A stretch of DNA of 10,748 nucleotides from Chlamydomonas sphaeroides (Eukaryota; Chlorophyta; Chlorophyceae; Chlamydomonadales; Chlamydomonadaceae): NCBI GenBank assembly GCA_001662425.1, contig BDDC01001185.1, forward strand, positions 16,417 through 27,164, read 5' to 3'. The notes below the pieces were generated by a model. That model saw only the letters and a list, made by a program, of their open reading frames with translations. It ran no database searches and was not told the origin of the DNA. This document shows, piece by piece, positions 1 through 8,614 of this stretch. The stretch's first letter is position 1. Every line of letters starts with the position of its first letter. Position numbers and translations under genes: made by a program.

Positions 1-3000
1 TGCTGCCCGGTGGGTTGCCGCTGGGCGAGCAGCTCTGTGCAGGGGCTCGAGGCGCTGGGCCCTGCTGCTGCGGACCGCAGGGCGCTGCAGCTGCTGGAGG
101 AGGGCGAGTGGCCGCAGCAGGGCGGCAAGGGGCAGGACGGCTGGGAGCTGGAGCCGGGCGAGGGCCAGCAGGGCAGCGGCAGCGGCGCCGCCGGCGCCAA
201 GCAGCAGCGGCAGCCGCCGGCGCTGGGCGAGCCCGCGCTGCCGGCGCCGCTGGCTGCGCTGCTGATGCTGCTGCTGGTGTTGGTGCTGCCGCAGGAGTTG
301 TCCCGGCGAAAGGTGGGATGGGATGGAGAAGCGACTCGGGGTGCTCGAAGCCTCCTCGCACGTGCGCCCCGGCAGCCGACCGCAATGCGGCGCTCGCGGC
401 GCGGCGGCGTGGCGGGGCCCAGCGGGTCGGCGGCGGCGCCCACTTCCGCCGCGCTGCCGCGCCCCTCTGCTGCTCGCCGCGCTGCCTGCCGCGGCCGTCT
501 GCGCCTCGCCTCCGTGCCCGCCGCGCCCCGGGTCACTCCACTCCACCCCCGCTGCGTGCATGTCCCGGGGCCGGCGCCGCCGCGCTCCGGCACGACGCAC
601 GCACCTCCGAGTTGGACACCTTGCGCTCGACCCCACCACACACCCCCTCCGCCGTTGCCCTGGCGCGGGCCCCCAGGTGCGGTGGACCATGTGGCGCCAG
701 TGGCGGGCCATGCTGCTTGCGCCGCCAGCGTCGGGGCCGCGGCCGCCGCTCCAACCATCGCCGCAGCTGCAGCCGGCTCAGCAGCCGGCGCCTCAGCAGC
801 AGGCGCTGCCAGAGGGGCAGCAGGCACATGCACAGGCACAGGATCAGGCCTGCAGGGCGCGAGCCGAGCCGACGCGCTCGCGGCGGCCGGTGTGTGGACA
901 GCTGAGCGCGACGGCGGTGGCGGCGCTGCTGCTGTCGGCAGAGCGGCTGCAGGTGCGGAGGGCCGGGGCCGGGCAGGGCGGGGCTCTGGTTGGCGGTTGG
1001 GTAGAGGTTGGGCAGCGCGCCAGGCGCTGCGGCCACCCTATGGGGGCCTCGCGCATGGGCTGGGCGGCAACCACACGGCCTCGCTGTGCTGCCGCACGCG
1101 CCCTAGCCCCTGGCCCCGGGCCCCTGCAGCTGCTGGTCGTGGGCACGGACGTGGAGGAGCGGGCGATGGAGGCCGTCATGGCGCACAGCAGCGAGCTAAG
1201 CGCCCGCCAGGTGCGAGGGGCGCGACCAGCGGCCGGCGGATGGCGGCCGGCGGATGGTGGAAGGGGGGTGGCGGTTGGGGATGGGGGACGGCGAATGGCG
1301 GCCGGCGGCCAACGGCTGGCGGATGGCGAGGGCGGCCGACGGCCGGCGGATGGGGGCCGGGCGCAGGTGGCTGCCGGGGCCGGGGCGCCGGGGAGCGGGC
1401 GGTGGGCGGTGGGCCCCAGCCGGTGGCTCGTGGGCAGCTGGGGGCGGCCTCGGCCCTCTCTGCTGGCTCGTGGCGCTTACGGCCACCCGCCTTCCTTCCT
1501 CGCCCGCAGGTGCTGTCGCTGCTGGCGGCCTACTGCGCCAGCAGCCTGCCGCTGAGCAGCCTGGTGCTGCGCCAGGTGGGCGGCCCCGACCCCCGGGGAG
1601 GGGCAGCGGCGGGGGCGGGGGGGCGGGGGCTGCGGCGTGTGGGGCCGGGCTGGAGCGCTGGGTGGCGCGGATAGGCCGGAGCCTCAGCACACGAGTGCAA
1701 GACCAGAGCGGCCCCGCAGGCACTCAGTGTCCTCAGTGCCGCGTCCACCGCGTCCGACTTGTTTCGCCGCCGCCGCCACACGCGCCGCTCTGGCCGCCTG
1801 CTGCCCATCCGCCTGGCCCCCGGACCGACCCCGGGCGGCTGCAGATGGTGAAGCGGCTGTCGGAGGACGCCAAGGCGCGGCGGCTGGGCGCTGGCGAGGC
1901 GCTGGCGGGCCTGCGGCTGCTGGCGGAGCAGTCGCTGGTGCTGAGCCGCAAGGAGCTGCAGTGGCTGCTGGGTGCGTGGTGGGGTCGGCTCCCAGTCGCC
2001 GCCTGTGCCTGTGCCTGCGCCTGCGCCTGCGCCTGCTTAAGGGACCCGTTGGGGGGCACCGAAGGGCACCCAGCGGCAAGGCCCACCTGCAGCGGCGCCA
2101 GCTGGTCGTGGGCCCAGCCCGGTCCCGCTAGCGGCCCGCTGGCGAGCGCCCGCCCCCCCCCCCGCGCTGCCGCCCGTAGGCTTTGTGTTTTCCGAGGCGC
2201 GTGCACATGTGCTGGCGGCGGCGGCGGCGGCTGGCGAGGTGCTGGTGGAGGACGGCAACCCGCTGCCGCCGCCGCCGCGGCTCAGCCTGGACGAGCTTGT
2301 CGACGTGTGCGGCGAGCTGGAGGTGTGTGCTGCAGCGAGTGCGGCGGAGCGACGGCACCGGGCGACACAAACCCCACAGGCCCCGATCAGCCTGCGGCCT
2401 CCCTATCTTCCGACGCGCGCCGTCATGCAGCCCAAGCCCAGCTGCCGGTGCCCCCGCGAGCGGCCTCGAGTCGGTGGGCTAGGCACCACTTCACGGCCCC
2501 TGCGTTCCTCCGTCTCGCCGTATTGCTGCCCGTGCCTAGGGTTGCCAGGAGGTTCTTACAGGGGATGGGGTGTGTGACTTCTATGCGGGCAATATGCGTG
2601 GCAGTCTGTGGACGGGGCTCGCAACCCTGCCCGCGTGCGTGTGCTGCAGGTGCTGCTGGGCGAGGTGCCGCTGCCATGGGTGCGCGGCTCTGCCTTGGCG
2701 GCCTTCCGGGCCGCGCTGGCGACCTTTGCGCAGTCGGGCGGCGAGGAGCCGCTGCGTGTGTCCAGGGTGGGCCGCGGCGGGGCGCGGTGCGGGGTTGGGT
2801 GGCTGCGCTGGTGGGGGCGAGCCCAGGCGGCCAGGGTGGGGCGGCGCACACCAGCGTGGGCCCGCATGGGCATGGAGGTCCCACGGTGCCTGCGCGGATG
2901 CCTGCACGCACGACACACACGCCTCGTCACGGCATGTCACGACACACAAGCCTCGTCACGGCATGTCACGGCGCAGGCCCCGCCCCGCGCCCGTGCCGCT

Positions 3001-3316
3001 GCTCCGCCCCCCCGAGACGCATCAGACCCGGCCCTGTGCCGCTGCCCCGCGGCCGTGCCGCCGTGCCGCACCCACGCAGGCCTGGAAGGCCTTCATCCAG
3101 AGCGGCGCGCAGGCTCCGTCGCTGCCGCCGGCCGAGGCGGTGGATTGCTTCATCGACGCTGCGCGGGGCGAGCTGCTGGCGAGCAGCCAGGCGCTGGGGC
3201 TGGGGCCCAGCCTGCTGCGGGAGGTGCTGGCCACTCGGCCGGGCGCCGAGCCGGGCTTCGAGCTGGAGGTCGTGGAGGGTGTGGGGCCGGTGTTGGGGGA
3301 CGGAATGGCGGGGTAA
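1..3316 (+). CDS. Multi-exon gene, unrecognised Ala/Leu-rich helical protein (5' partial)
   Basis: I do not recognise this protein. Eight exons can be joined in frame: about 43–312 (possibly continuing left to 1), 677–952, 1130–1210, 1510–1575, 1845–1971, 2180–2322, 2650–2766 and 3080–3316. This gives about 438 residues from position 43. All seven introns begin GT and end AG, with donors such as gtgcga, gtgggc and gtgcgt and acceptors ending in cag or tag. Introns 1–4, 6 and 7 are phase 0 and intron 5 is phase 1. Exon 1 has an acidic/Gly/Gln-rich part and then a Leu-rich hydrophobic run near 247–290, perhaps a membrane helix. Exon 2 begins VRWTMWRQWRAMLL and then becomes Pro/Gln-rich. Exons 3–8 read as amphipathic helices (LLVVGTDVEERAMEAVMAHS, VLSLLAAYCASSLPLSSLVL, LDELVDVCGELE, AWKAFIQSGAQ), which suggests an alpha-solenoid or helical bundle; that is inference only. 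Codons strongly prefer G or C in third position, unlike the introns. The left boundary is unsure: 'gtgcag' ending at 42 could be an acceptor, but the frame is open to base 1. The 3' end is also unsure, because an extra terminal exon from 3370 is possible. Confidence 0.7.
1211..1509 (+). repeat. Intron 3 with GGCCGGCGGATGG-type minisatellite
   Basis: This intron of the first gene starts gtgcga and ends cccgcag. From about 1230 to 1360 it contains several imperfect copies of a roughly 13-base unit, ggccggcggatgg. Two are adjacent near 1231 and 1244, another is near 1340, and degenerate copies lie around 1298–1330. The repeat is G-rich on this strand. The array explains the long Gly/Trp/Arg-rich open frames seen here in other frames, which are not genes. 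Confidence 0.6.
2001..2036 (+). repeat. Hexanucleotide microsatellite (GCCTGY)6 in intron 5
   Basis: Six head-to-tail copies of a six-base unit are present, two gcctgt followed by four gcctgc. They lie within the intron that runs 1972–2179 between exons 5 and 6 of the first gene. The array is close to the donor side and does not disturb the splice sites. Confidence 0.85.
2153..2163 (+). repeat. 11-base C homopolymer in intron 5
   Basis: A run of eleven C residues lies just upstream of the acceptor cccgtag of intron 5, which ends at 2179. It may act as part of the pyrimidine tract. Its true length in the genome could differ because homopolymers are prone to sequencing error. Confidence 0.8.
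2909..2966 (+). repeat. 29-bp tandem duplication in intron 7
   Basis: Two adjacent 29-base copies, 2909–2937 and 2938–2966, differ at a single base: cgacacacacg in the first and cgacacacaag in the second. Each ends in ctcgtcacggcatgt. A third copy begins (cacg) at 2967 and then diverges. The duplication lies inside the intron 2767–3079 of the first gene. Confidence 0.9.
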
Positions 3317-5945
3317 CCCGCGGAATGGGTTGGGGTGGTACGGTAGCTTTCGATGAGGACGGCCTGCAGGGCCTGCGATGCCAGAGGACGCCAGAGGCGG
3401 GGCTAGTGGCTGCGGCTGGAGCGTGAGGGAGGCGGAGGATACCTGTAGGGTTGGGACTGCGGCAGCGCGCGCCTGTGAGGGCAAGCGGCTGCATTAACGC
3501 CAGGCGCTGCAAGGCCCGCTCGGCGCGACCGCGGCTGCCGTCGACGAGCCGCGCATCGGGGGCCCGGGCGGGGACTTGTCCACCACGCAGGGGGCCCAAC
3601 AGGAACGCCCCATGCCAAGATATTGCCTCACGTGCTCCAGCTTGGTGATGCGGGCTTTATTTGCAGCTGCCTCGGGCCAAAGGCCACGTCGCGCAGCGGC
3701 ATCGGGACTTACGAAGCATGGAGCGCGCGTAATCAGGATCGCGCATCCCAGAACACCCTCTACTACCTGACCTGCGAGGCTTTCGGTGGTGTAGCAAAGG
3801 TCACAGCATGGCGCTGCCCGGCCAGCATCGCGGACCCCACAGCGCATTCCGACTCTCAGCCGTAGCAACTCCCTAAGTGCACGTCGCGCTTCAGATTTAT
3901 ATGAGCTGTGCGGGACGTCGGCAGTGCGGCTTTCTCTCCTTGAGTGTTTCCAGTGCGGGCTCGAGTCGACTCGATTGATGCCCCTGCACCTGAGAGCACT
4001 CGTACAAAGGACAAGGGCACAGGACAAGGACATGTAGGACGCTGATCGTACTCCCCACTGCCGCTCGTCGCTCGCCTGCTCGGCCGGTTTCCCTCGCAGA
4101 GTGCAGCTTAGGTCGAGATGCCCCGGATGCCTGTCCCAGCGTTCACACTCGGGTAGCTGCACATGTTCTATATAATAAACATAATCCGTCCTTATCATAA
4201 CCAGGGCGCGCGATCGAACCGGCATCTTCCCAATTAACAGTTACGTGCCCTTGCGCGCCGCGCGGCAAGCATACAGCTCACTTCCGTTAAGAACATCAGC
4301 CCCTCTGCGAACCGAGCACCCCTTGCTTGTAAGTCAGTTGCAAGAAGCTTGCACCGTGGCTTGCATATGTGGCGCTCCCTGGCCCTCCGTCGTCCGGTTA
4401 CGCCTCTGCTGTAACCAAATACTGGCGCGCGCGCTCCCTCGCAGCTCGCGCGAATGGATCATAACGGCCTGCCTGCAACCCAGTAGCTTGTATGCGAGCG
4501 CATCACGCAAAGGCAATGCCGGCCCCTTGCCTCGTACGTCTCGCCCCTAGGCCGCTGGACATCCGGCGTAACCCTGCCGAACGAACGGCGGCTGCGCATG
4601 ACCTCTGCGCTGCAAGCAGCTGGATGGGCTTCGGATTACAGCATTGCTGCACGCAACGTAGACCAGACGCGGAAGCGTCACGGCGCGCGGCCCGTCGCAG
4701 CAGTCACCGCCCAGTCACCGCAATAGCAAGCCGCGGCGGCATGGCACCTCCCGGCACCTCACCAGCCAGGCGGCAGCCACCCCGGCCTGCCTGCTACTCC
4801 GACGTACACCTGCAGCACGCCCCCCGAACCCGGCAGCCGGCTCGCGCCCAGCCGCGCCTGCCTGTTGCCGGCCCCTGCGGCTGCTGCAGGGGGCTCCCTG
4901 GCCCGCAGCCGTCCTTGCTTGCAATACTGGCCGCTCGCTCGTGCATTCACGGCTGATGCACCCGGGCTTCCTCACGTAGACTTCGACCGAATGATTCGAT
5001 GACCCGGCTGCCTCGGAGCCGCCCGCTCATGCCGGTCGTCACAGTGACGCAGCAGCCGGCGGATAGGATCTGGGCTAAGGGCCCGCCCGGGCTGCCCTGG
5101 TGCTTCTATCTCCGGCCTGGTCGCCGGCCCCTGCTGGTACATGCGTAGCTTCATTAAGAAGCAGCAGGTCAGCTGCGCGTCCGTCCATGCTGCCGCCAGG
5201 CAACTGGTGCGTGCAGCTGGATGGGCGCTCACGCGGCAGGTATGGACGGAGCGAGGGCGGCCAGAGGCAGGTCGTAGGCAGAGTAGGGGCCAACAACTAA
5301 CCGAAAGGTAGGGGGGCGCTGGCGGGCGCAGCGACGGAGGGCCAGGGCAAGGGCCTCCTGGCAGGGGCCAAGGCTGACCAGGGGCGGGCGGGGGCGGTAC
5401 CGGTGATCTGCGGTGCACGCGGTTGCAAGGCAATGGGTGGGGTACACTGACAGCCAGGTGGGGCAATGAACGGATGCCGAGCGCATGTGCCGGTGACTGT
5501 GGTGGCTTTGTCAATGGTATGTATGTGGCACGGCGTGTGTGGCTGCGGTGACAGCTGGCTCGCGGGTGTAGGGGCTGCGCCCTGGCACGCCCATCGCTCA
5601 GAATGTATGTATGCGCCGACAAACAACGAAGACGACACCGAGCCAGGACGTGCCCCCCACGCGGTGCTTGCTTGCTGGCTCCCTGACCTAGGCGACCTAC
5701 GGCCAGCTCATCCCAGCGCCCTGCCCAGCGCCCGACAGCAGCGATGGGAGTCGGTGCGTGGTAGCGTCGGGCTGGCGCCGGCAGCCGCAGCGAAACGCCG
5801 CAGCTCGGGCGGACGGAGGCGGCAGCACGTGGGAAGGCCCACCCGCTTGCCGCGCGGCTGTGGCTGGGCGGCAGCGGAAGCCGCAGCATCCAGCAGTGCT
5901 AGCGAAGCCAGCAGGTGGGGTGCCAGCCAGTCGTAGAAGTAGAAC
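3317..5945. other. Gene-poor interval, no supported gene
   Basis: About 2.6 kb downstream of the first gene has visibly lower GC content and no recognisable protein, tRNA or rRNA gene. Open frames here, such as 3494–4225 on the minus strand and 4972–5889 on the minus strand, lack the third-position GC bias of the neighbouring exons and match no family I know. The first part may hold the 3' UTR, or a last exon of the upstream gene, up to about 3500. Short structures inside include a 14-bp palindrome at 3961–3974, a short ggacaagg repeat near 4010–4035, and AT-rich TATA-like strings at 3894–3903 and 4169–4177. Confidence 0.5.
3961..3974. repeat. 14-bp perfect palindrome TCGAGTCGACTCGA
   Basis: The 14 bases read the same on both strands, with a SalI-type GTCGAC core. 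It lies in the gene-poor interval. No function can be assigned, and an isolated palindrome of this size can occur by chance. Confidence 0.8.
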
Positions 5946-5952
5946 TATAAAT
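5946..5952 (+). promoter_or_regulatory. TATA-box-like string (tataaat)
   Basis: The string tataaat stands out in GC-rich surroundings and resembles a TATA box on the + strand. The next ATG, at 5976, opens a 310-codon frame, but it is only 24 bases away. That would put it at or before the expected transcription start, about 25–30 bases downstream of a TATA box. The site is therefore only a weak promoter candidate. Confidence 0.15.
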
Positions 5953-7229
5953 GGCATTCAGGAGGGCAGACGTGTATGGGGAGACCCCACGCACGCACGC
6001 CGACCAGAGCCAGCCGCACCGAGGCAGCCAGGGCATCGTCACCGGCCCCTTGCGTACCGTCTGACTTCGCTCCAGAAGCGTCCGGCCCTCCATCACCTCC
6101 GGTCCATTACATGGGCGGGGCGACCAGGGGGCGCCGGGTGCTGCATCGCCACGTCCCACGCAATGCCCTGCACGGGTGGCACTTGACAGCCCCGATGCGA
6201 TCACCGGTGCCGAGCTGGTGCGACGAGGATGCAGGGTGGGGGCTGCGGCCCGTTCGTCGAGTCAATGCGCGCGGTTGGAAGCGCTTACAACTTGACTCTT
6301 CGTTCCTGACACCGCCGGCCCCACTGTCCGCCCCTGAGTTCCTCTGGCCCACGCTCTGTCCCCCAGCCCCCATCGTCCGTGGGCCATCCGTCTCCTATCC
6401 CTGGTCCCCTGCCTCGCCCGGGCGCCCCGTCCGGGCCACTGGGAGGGGCTGCGCGGAAGGTGCACGCGAGGGGCGCTATCTGAGGTGCACTGGGAGGCCC
6501 TCCGCTAAACTTGCGTGCGCGCATGTGCGCTGCGGCCGTGTGTGTCGGCACGGACACTGCCGGCTAACCATCCAGCTGCATACTCCGCGTTACGGTAGGC
6601 TGCGCGTGACGACTGCTCTTCATGTGCAGTTTGAAATGCAGCCACCGCGACGCCGCTGCGCAAGCGGGGCTTTGCCCCAAAGCAGGCCGCTGGCAGCGGG
6701 CTTTGGATGCGGCGCCGACCCTCATGCGCAAGCGGAGTTGGTGCAATGGGAAAGACGACGGCGCCGCAGTAGTTGCTCAACCGCTGTCAAGCAAGCAGAC
6801 AGCTCGCGGTTTGGCGGCGAGAATGTATGTCTCCCCGCGACGTGTAGACTGCTTCTAATTCTTGCTTCATGTATTTGTCTGCAAGCAGTGGCCCGAGTGC
6901 TTGGCTAGACATGCCGCCGTTAACCCGCGGCGGTTTCTTTACTACGTCGTCGCCCGGTTTCCGCTTGTAACCAAGATGACCTAAGATTGTCTCGATTATC
7001 ATACCTTCGACATGGAACAACCACGTCAAGGTAGCCTTGGTAGCTGCTGAGCTGCTGTTTCGTCTCGCATGTACCTGGACTAGCGCCCGGCATCCGCACA
7101 TACAAGGATGCCGCACAGCGACGTACGTCGCGTGCGCGAGCGTAACTGCCTGCTGCCTGCTAACCTGTCAAGTTGCTGGCCAGACAAACAAAATAAAGTT
7201 GTTGGGCGAGCGTTATTCACGCTGACGCA
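5953..7229. other. Gene-poor interval, no supported gene
   Basis: This stretch has no gene I can support. A + strand open frame from 5976 to 6908 is Arg/Pro/Cys-rich with unbiased codons and resembles a chance frame. A minus-strand frame at 6787–7116 looks somewhat more protein-like and is discussed as a finding. Small structures include the inverted repeat ccgccg…cggcgg near 6911–6930, a stem (cggcatcc/ggatgccg) at 7088–7113 and the palindrome at 7118–7131. The motif tgtaa, the usual green-algal polyadenylation signal, occurs at about 6966 on the + strand, with no gene upstream to which it clearly belongs. Confidence 0.45.
7118..7131. repeat. 14-bp perfect palindrome GCGACGTACGTCGC
   Basis: The 14 bases are identical on both strands. 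The palindrome lies five bases after an 8-bp stem with a 10-base loop (7088–7095 with 7106–7113). Together they form a small cluster of potential secondary structure. Confidence 0.8.
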
Positions 7230-7277
7230 GCACTGCTTGTAACCATTGTCAAGCTTAACTATGGCTACAAGCAGTGC
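7230..7277. repeat. Inverted repeat, 17-bp arms with 14-base loop
   Basis: The left arm, 7230–7246 (gcactgcttgtaaccat), and right arm, 7261–7277 (atggctacaagcagtgc), are complementary except for one position. They are separated by 14 bases containing an AagcTT core. The left arm contains tgtaa, and aaaataaag lies about 35 bases upstream, so it could be part of a transcript 3' end. It could equally be a tiny foldback element. The gene that would end here was not found. Confidence 0.75.
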
Positions 7278-7283
7278 GGCGAA

Positions 7284-7322
7284 TCAACACCTCAACACGC
7301 AACACGCTCAACACCTCAACAC
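7284..7322 (+). repeat. Direct repeat tcaacacctcaacac, two copies
   Basis: The 15-base string tcaacacctcaacac occurs at 7284–7298 and again at 7308–7322. The linking segment is also made of caacac-like units. The result is a short, low-complexity array directly after the 7230–7277 hairpin. Confidence 0.8.
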
Positions 7323-7785
7323 CGCTTCAGGTGCCTAGCTTACCCAAGGGCAGAATGCTGGCTGCCGGCGAGCGCATTATTCCAAAGAGGTCACCGCATG
7401 CCCTGCGGCTTCAGTTACCCGGCACCCAGCATACCTGCAGCATACATGCTCCTGACGGCACCGACCGCGTCCGCGCGCACTGGTCTGCGCGCATCGAGCC
7501 AGCAGCCAGGCGTACCTACCGGGCCAGCTGATCACTTGACTGCATGCATGGGCTGCTAGCTACCTGCCAACCTGGCGACGCTGCGGGCCTCCCGCGCCCG
7601 TCGCCGTGCATGATAGCCCCGGCAGCGCTGTACAGCAGGCCGCCCAGGCTTATGGATTCGTGCCCTGACCGCTGATTATTGCGGTACAGACGTACAGCAG
7701 CCAGCAGCGAGGCCGCCCGTACTCAACGTTCGGCCACGCACACCCTAGCTAGCCCTCCCTCGCTGTGCTGCTTGACGAGGGCCAC
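7323..7785. other. No gene seen; flank of the MITE-like pair
   Basis: This stretch has only short open frames without codon bias. Small repeats of gtacag occur near 7630 and 7684–7695, and a ctagctag string lies near 7745. No promoter, RNA gene or protein family is apparent. Confidence 0.4.
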
Positions 7786-7939
7786 GGTGTCGTGACACCA
7801 TGCGTCCTTGGCACAGCACGGTCCGGAGTGCCATATGCCCGCCGGGCGCCGCACTCTTAGGGGACACCTCCATCCCCACGGCTCTATGGTCTGGCAGCGT
7901 GCTGCACTCTGCTGCCGATGGACGTACTGTGTCATGACA
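7786..7939 (+). mobile_element. MITE-like element, copy 1 (about 154 bp)
   Basis: This is a short non-coding element with imperfect terminal inverted repeats. The left end is 7790–7811 (tcgtgacaccatgcgtcctt…) and the right end is 7916–7937 (…ggacgtactgtgtcatga). Read inward, both share a core close to ATGACACAGTRCGTCC. The outer borders are palindrome-like: ggtgtc/gacacc at 7786–7799 and tgtcatgaca at 7930–7939. A second copy lies at 8369–8614 in the opposite orientation. Bases 7801–7831 of this copy match the reverse complement of 8564–8594 at all 31 positions. Copy 1 lacks the 87 internal bases found in copy 2. It has no coding capacity, so it would be non-autonomous. The superfamily cannot be assigned because no clear target-site duplication is visible. 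Confidence 0.7.
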
Positions 7940-8368
7940 ACGGGGTTGTTGACCTACCTGCCTCCTCCGCATCCTATGCATGGCACCCCAGCCGCCGTGG
8001 CTGGCAGCATGAGGCCCAGGCAGCACCCGGCAACGGCTCCGGTGCTGGCCTGCCCCGAGCCGCCCATCCCGGCCGTCTGCTGTGTGCGTGGGTTCAGAAG
8101 TAAGCAACAGAAGGCTACACGACCCGCGCGGTACGCGCAGTGTTGGTGCCACATCGGCGTGTGTATGCAGGAGATGACTTCTGTGTGTGTGAGCCCTTGC
8201 TATTGCTCCCACCAGGTGACTTGCGCTGCCATGCCCATCCATCAGTCGGCGCAGCTAGCTATGGACGTGCTGCGGTGGGATCTGGCTGCACGCCCCGGGT
8301 GTGTGTTGCCAAGCAGGCAGCAGGACAGCGCTCGGGCGCTGACACCGCGGGAGTAGGCAGCCGATGCC
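7940..8368. other. Spacer between the two MITE-like copies
   Basis: These 429 bases separate the inverted copies. They contain open frames, such as 7808–8356 on the + strand, that run through the element copies and show no codon bias. A weak echo of the element end (atggacgtgctg) occurs at about 8262–8273 and could be a decayed third terminus. I see no transposase or other gene in the spacer. Confidence 0.45.
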
Positions 8369-8614
8369 TGTCATGACACAGTACGTCCATCGGCAGAATG
8401 CAGCACGCTGCCAGACCAGCGGAAAAGGTACTGCTCGAGATGGCAGGAGAGCTATCCGTTAGCGCGATATTCCTGCCACCTGGGATGCGCCCGAGGTGCG
8501 CTGGCAGAGCCATGGGGGTGAAGGTGTCCCCTAAGAGTGCGGCGCCGGCCCGGCGGGCGTTCAGCACTCCGGACCGTGCTGTGCCAAGGACGCACTGTGT
8601 CATAGCGCATGACA
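8369..8614 (-). mobile_element. MITE-like element, copy 2, inverted, with 87-bp extra segment
   Basis: This is the reverse-oriented partner of 7786–7939. Its terminal inverted repeats are 8371–8392 (tcatgacacagtacgtccat…) and 8584–8604 (ccaaggacgcactgtgtcat…). The outer borders are palindrome-like: tgtcatgaca at 8369–8378 and tgtcat/atgaca at 8598–8614. Outside bases 8419–8505 it aligns to copy 1 with few mismatches and small gaps. It has no coding capacity. The close similarity of the two copies suggests fairly recent activity, or a local inverted duplication. Confidence 0.7.
8419..8505. mobile_element. 87-bp insert inside MITE copy 2, with nested inverted ends
   Basis: These bases are absent from copy 1, where the flanking sequences meet with only one extra base between them. 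The segment is bracketed by ccagcg (8416–8421) and cgctgg (8499–8504). Further in are tggcagga (8441–8448) and its exact complement tcctgcca (8471–8478). It could be a small nested foldback insertion, or original element sequence deleted from copy 1. Two copies alone cannot tell which. Confidence 0.45.

Noticed and set aside
10..1674. 554-codon + strand open frame across the first gene's left part
   Set aside because: It reads through three introns with good GT–AG borders. Only its first part (to 312) shows coding-like composition, and the coding frame switches at 677. It is a GC-rich shadow frame.
1254..3356. 700-codon + strand open frame
   Set aside because: It overlaps several better-supported exons in other frames and is made largely of minisatellite and intron translation. 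GC-rich DNA has few stop codons, so length alone is not evidence.
4187..4250. Possible tRNA on the minus strand (ggttcgatc followed by gcgcgcc)
   Set aside because: The bases around the ttcgatc loop do not pair to form a T-stem, and no acceptor, D or anticodon arms can be drawn.
4972..5889. 305-codon minus-strand open frame
   Set aside because: It is rich in Pro/Arg/His with no domain, no codon bias and no plausible promoter. It is most likely a chance frame.
5976..6908. 310-codon + strand frame after a TATA-like string
   Set aside because: The ATG is too close to the TATA-like string to lie downstream of a normal start site. The composition is chance-like and no family is recognisable.
7784..8610. 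CRISPR array, because of repeated blocks around 7800 and 8580
   Set aside because: There are only two long blocks in opposite orientation, in a eukaryotic context. There are no regular short repeats with spacers and no cas genes.
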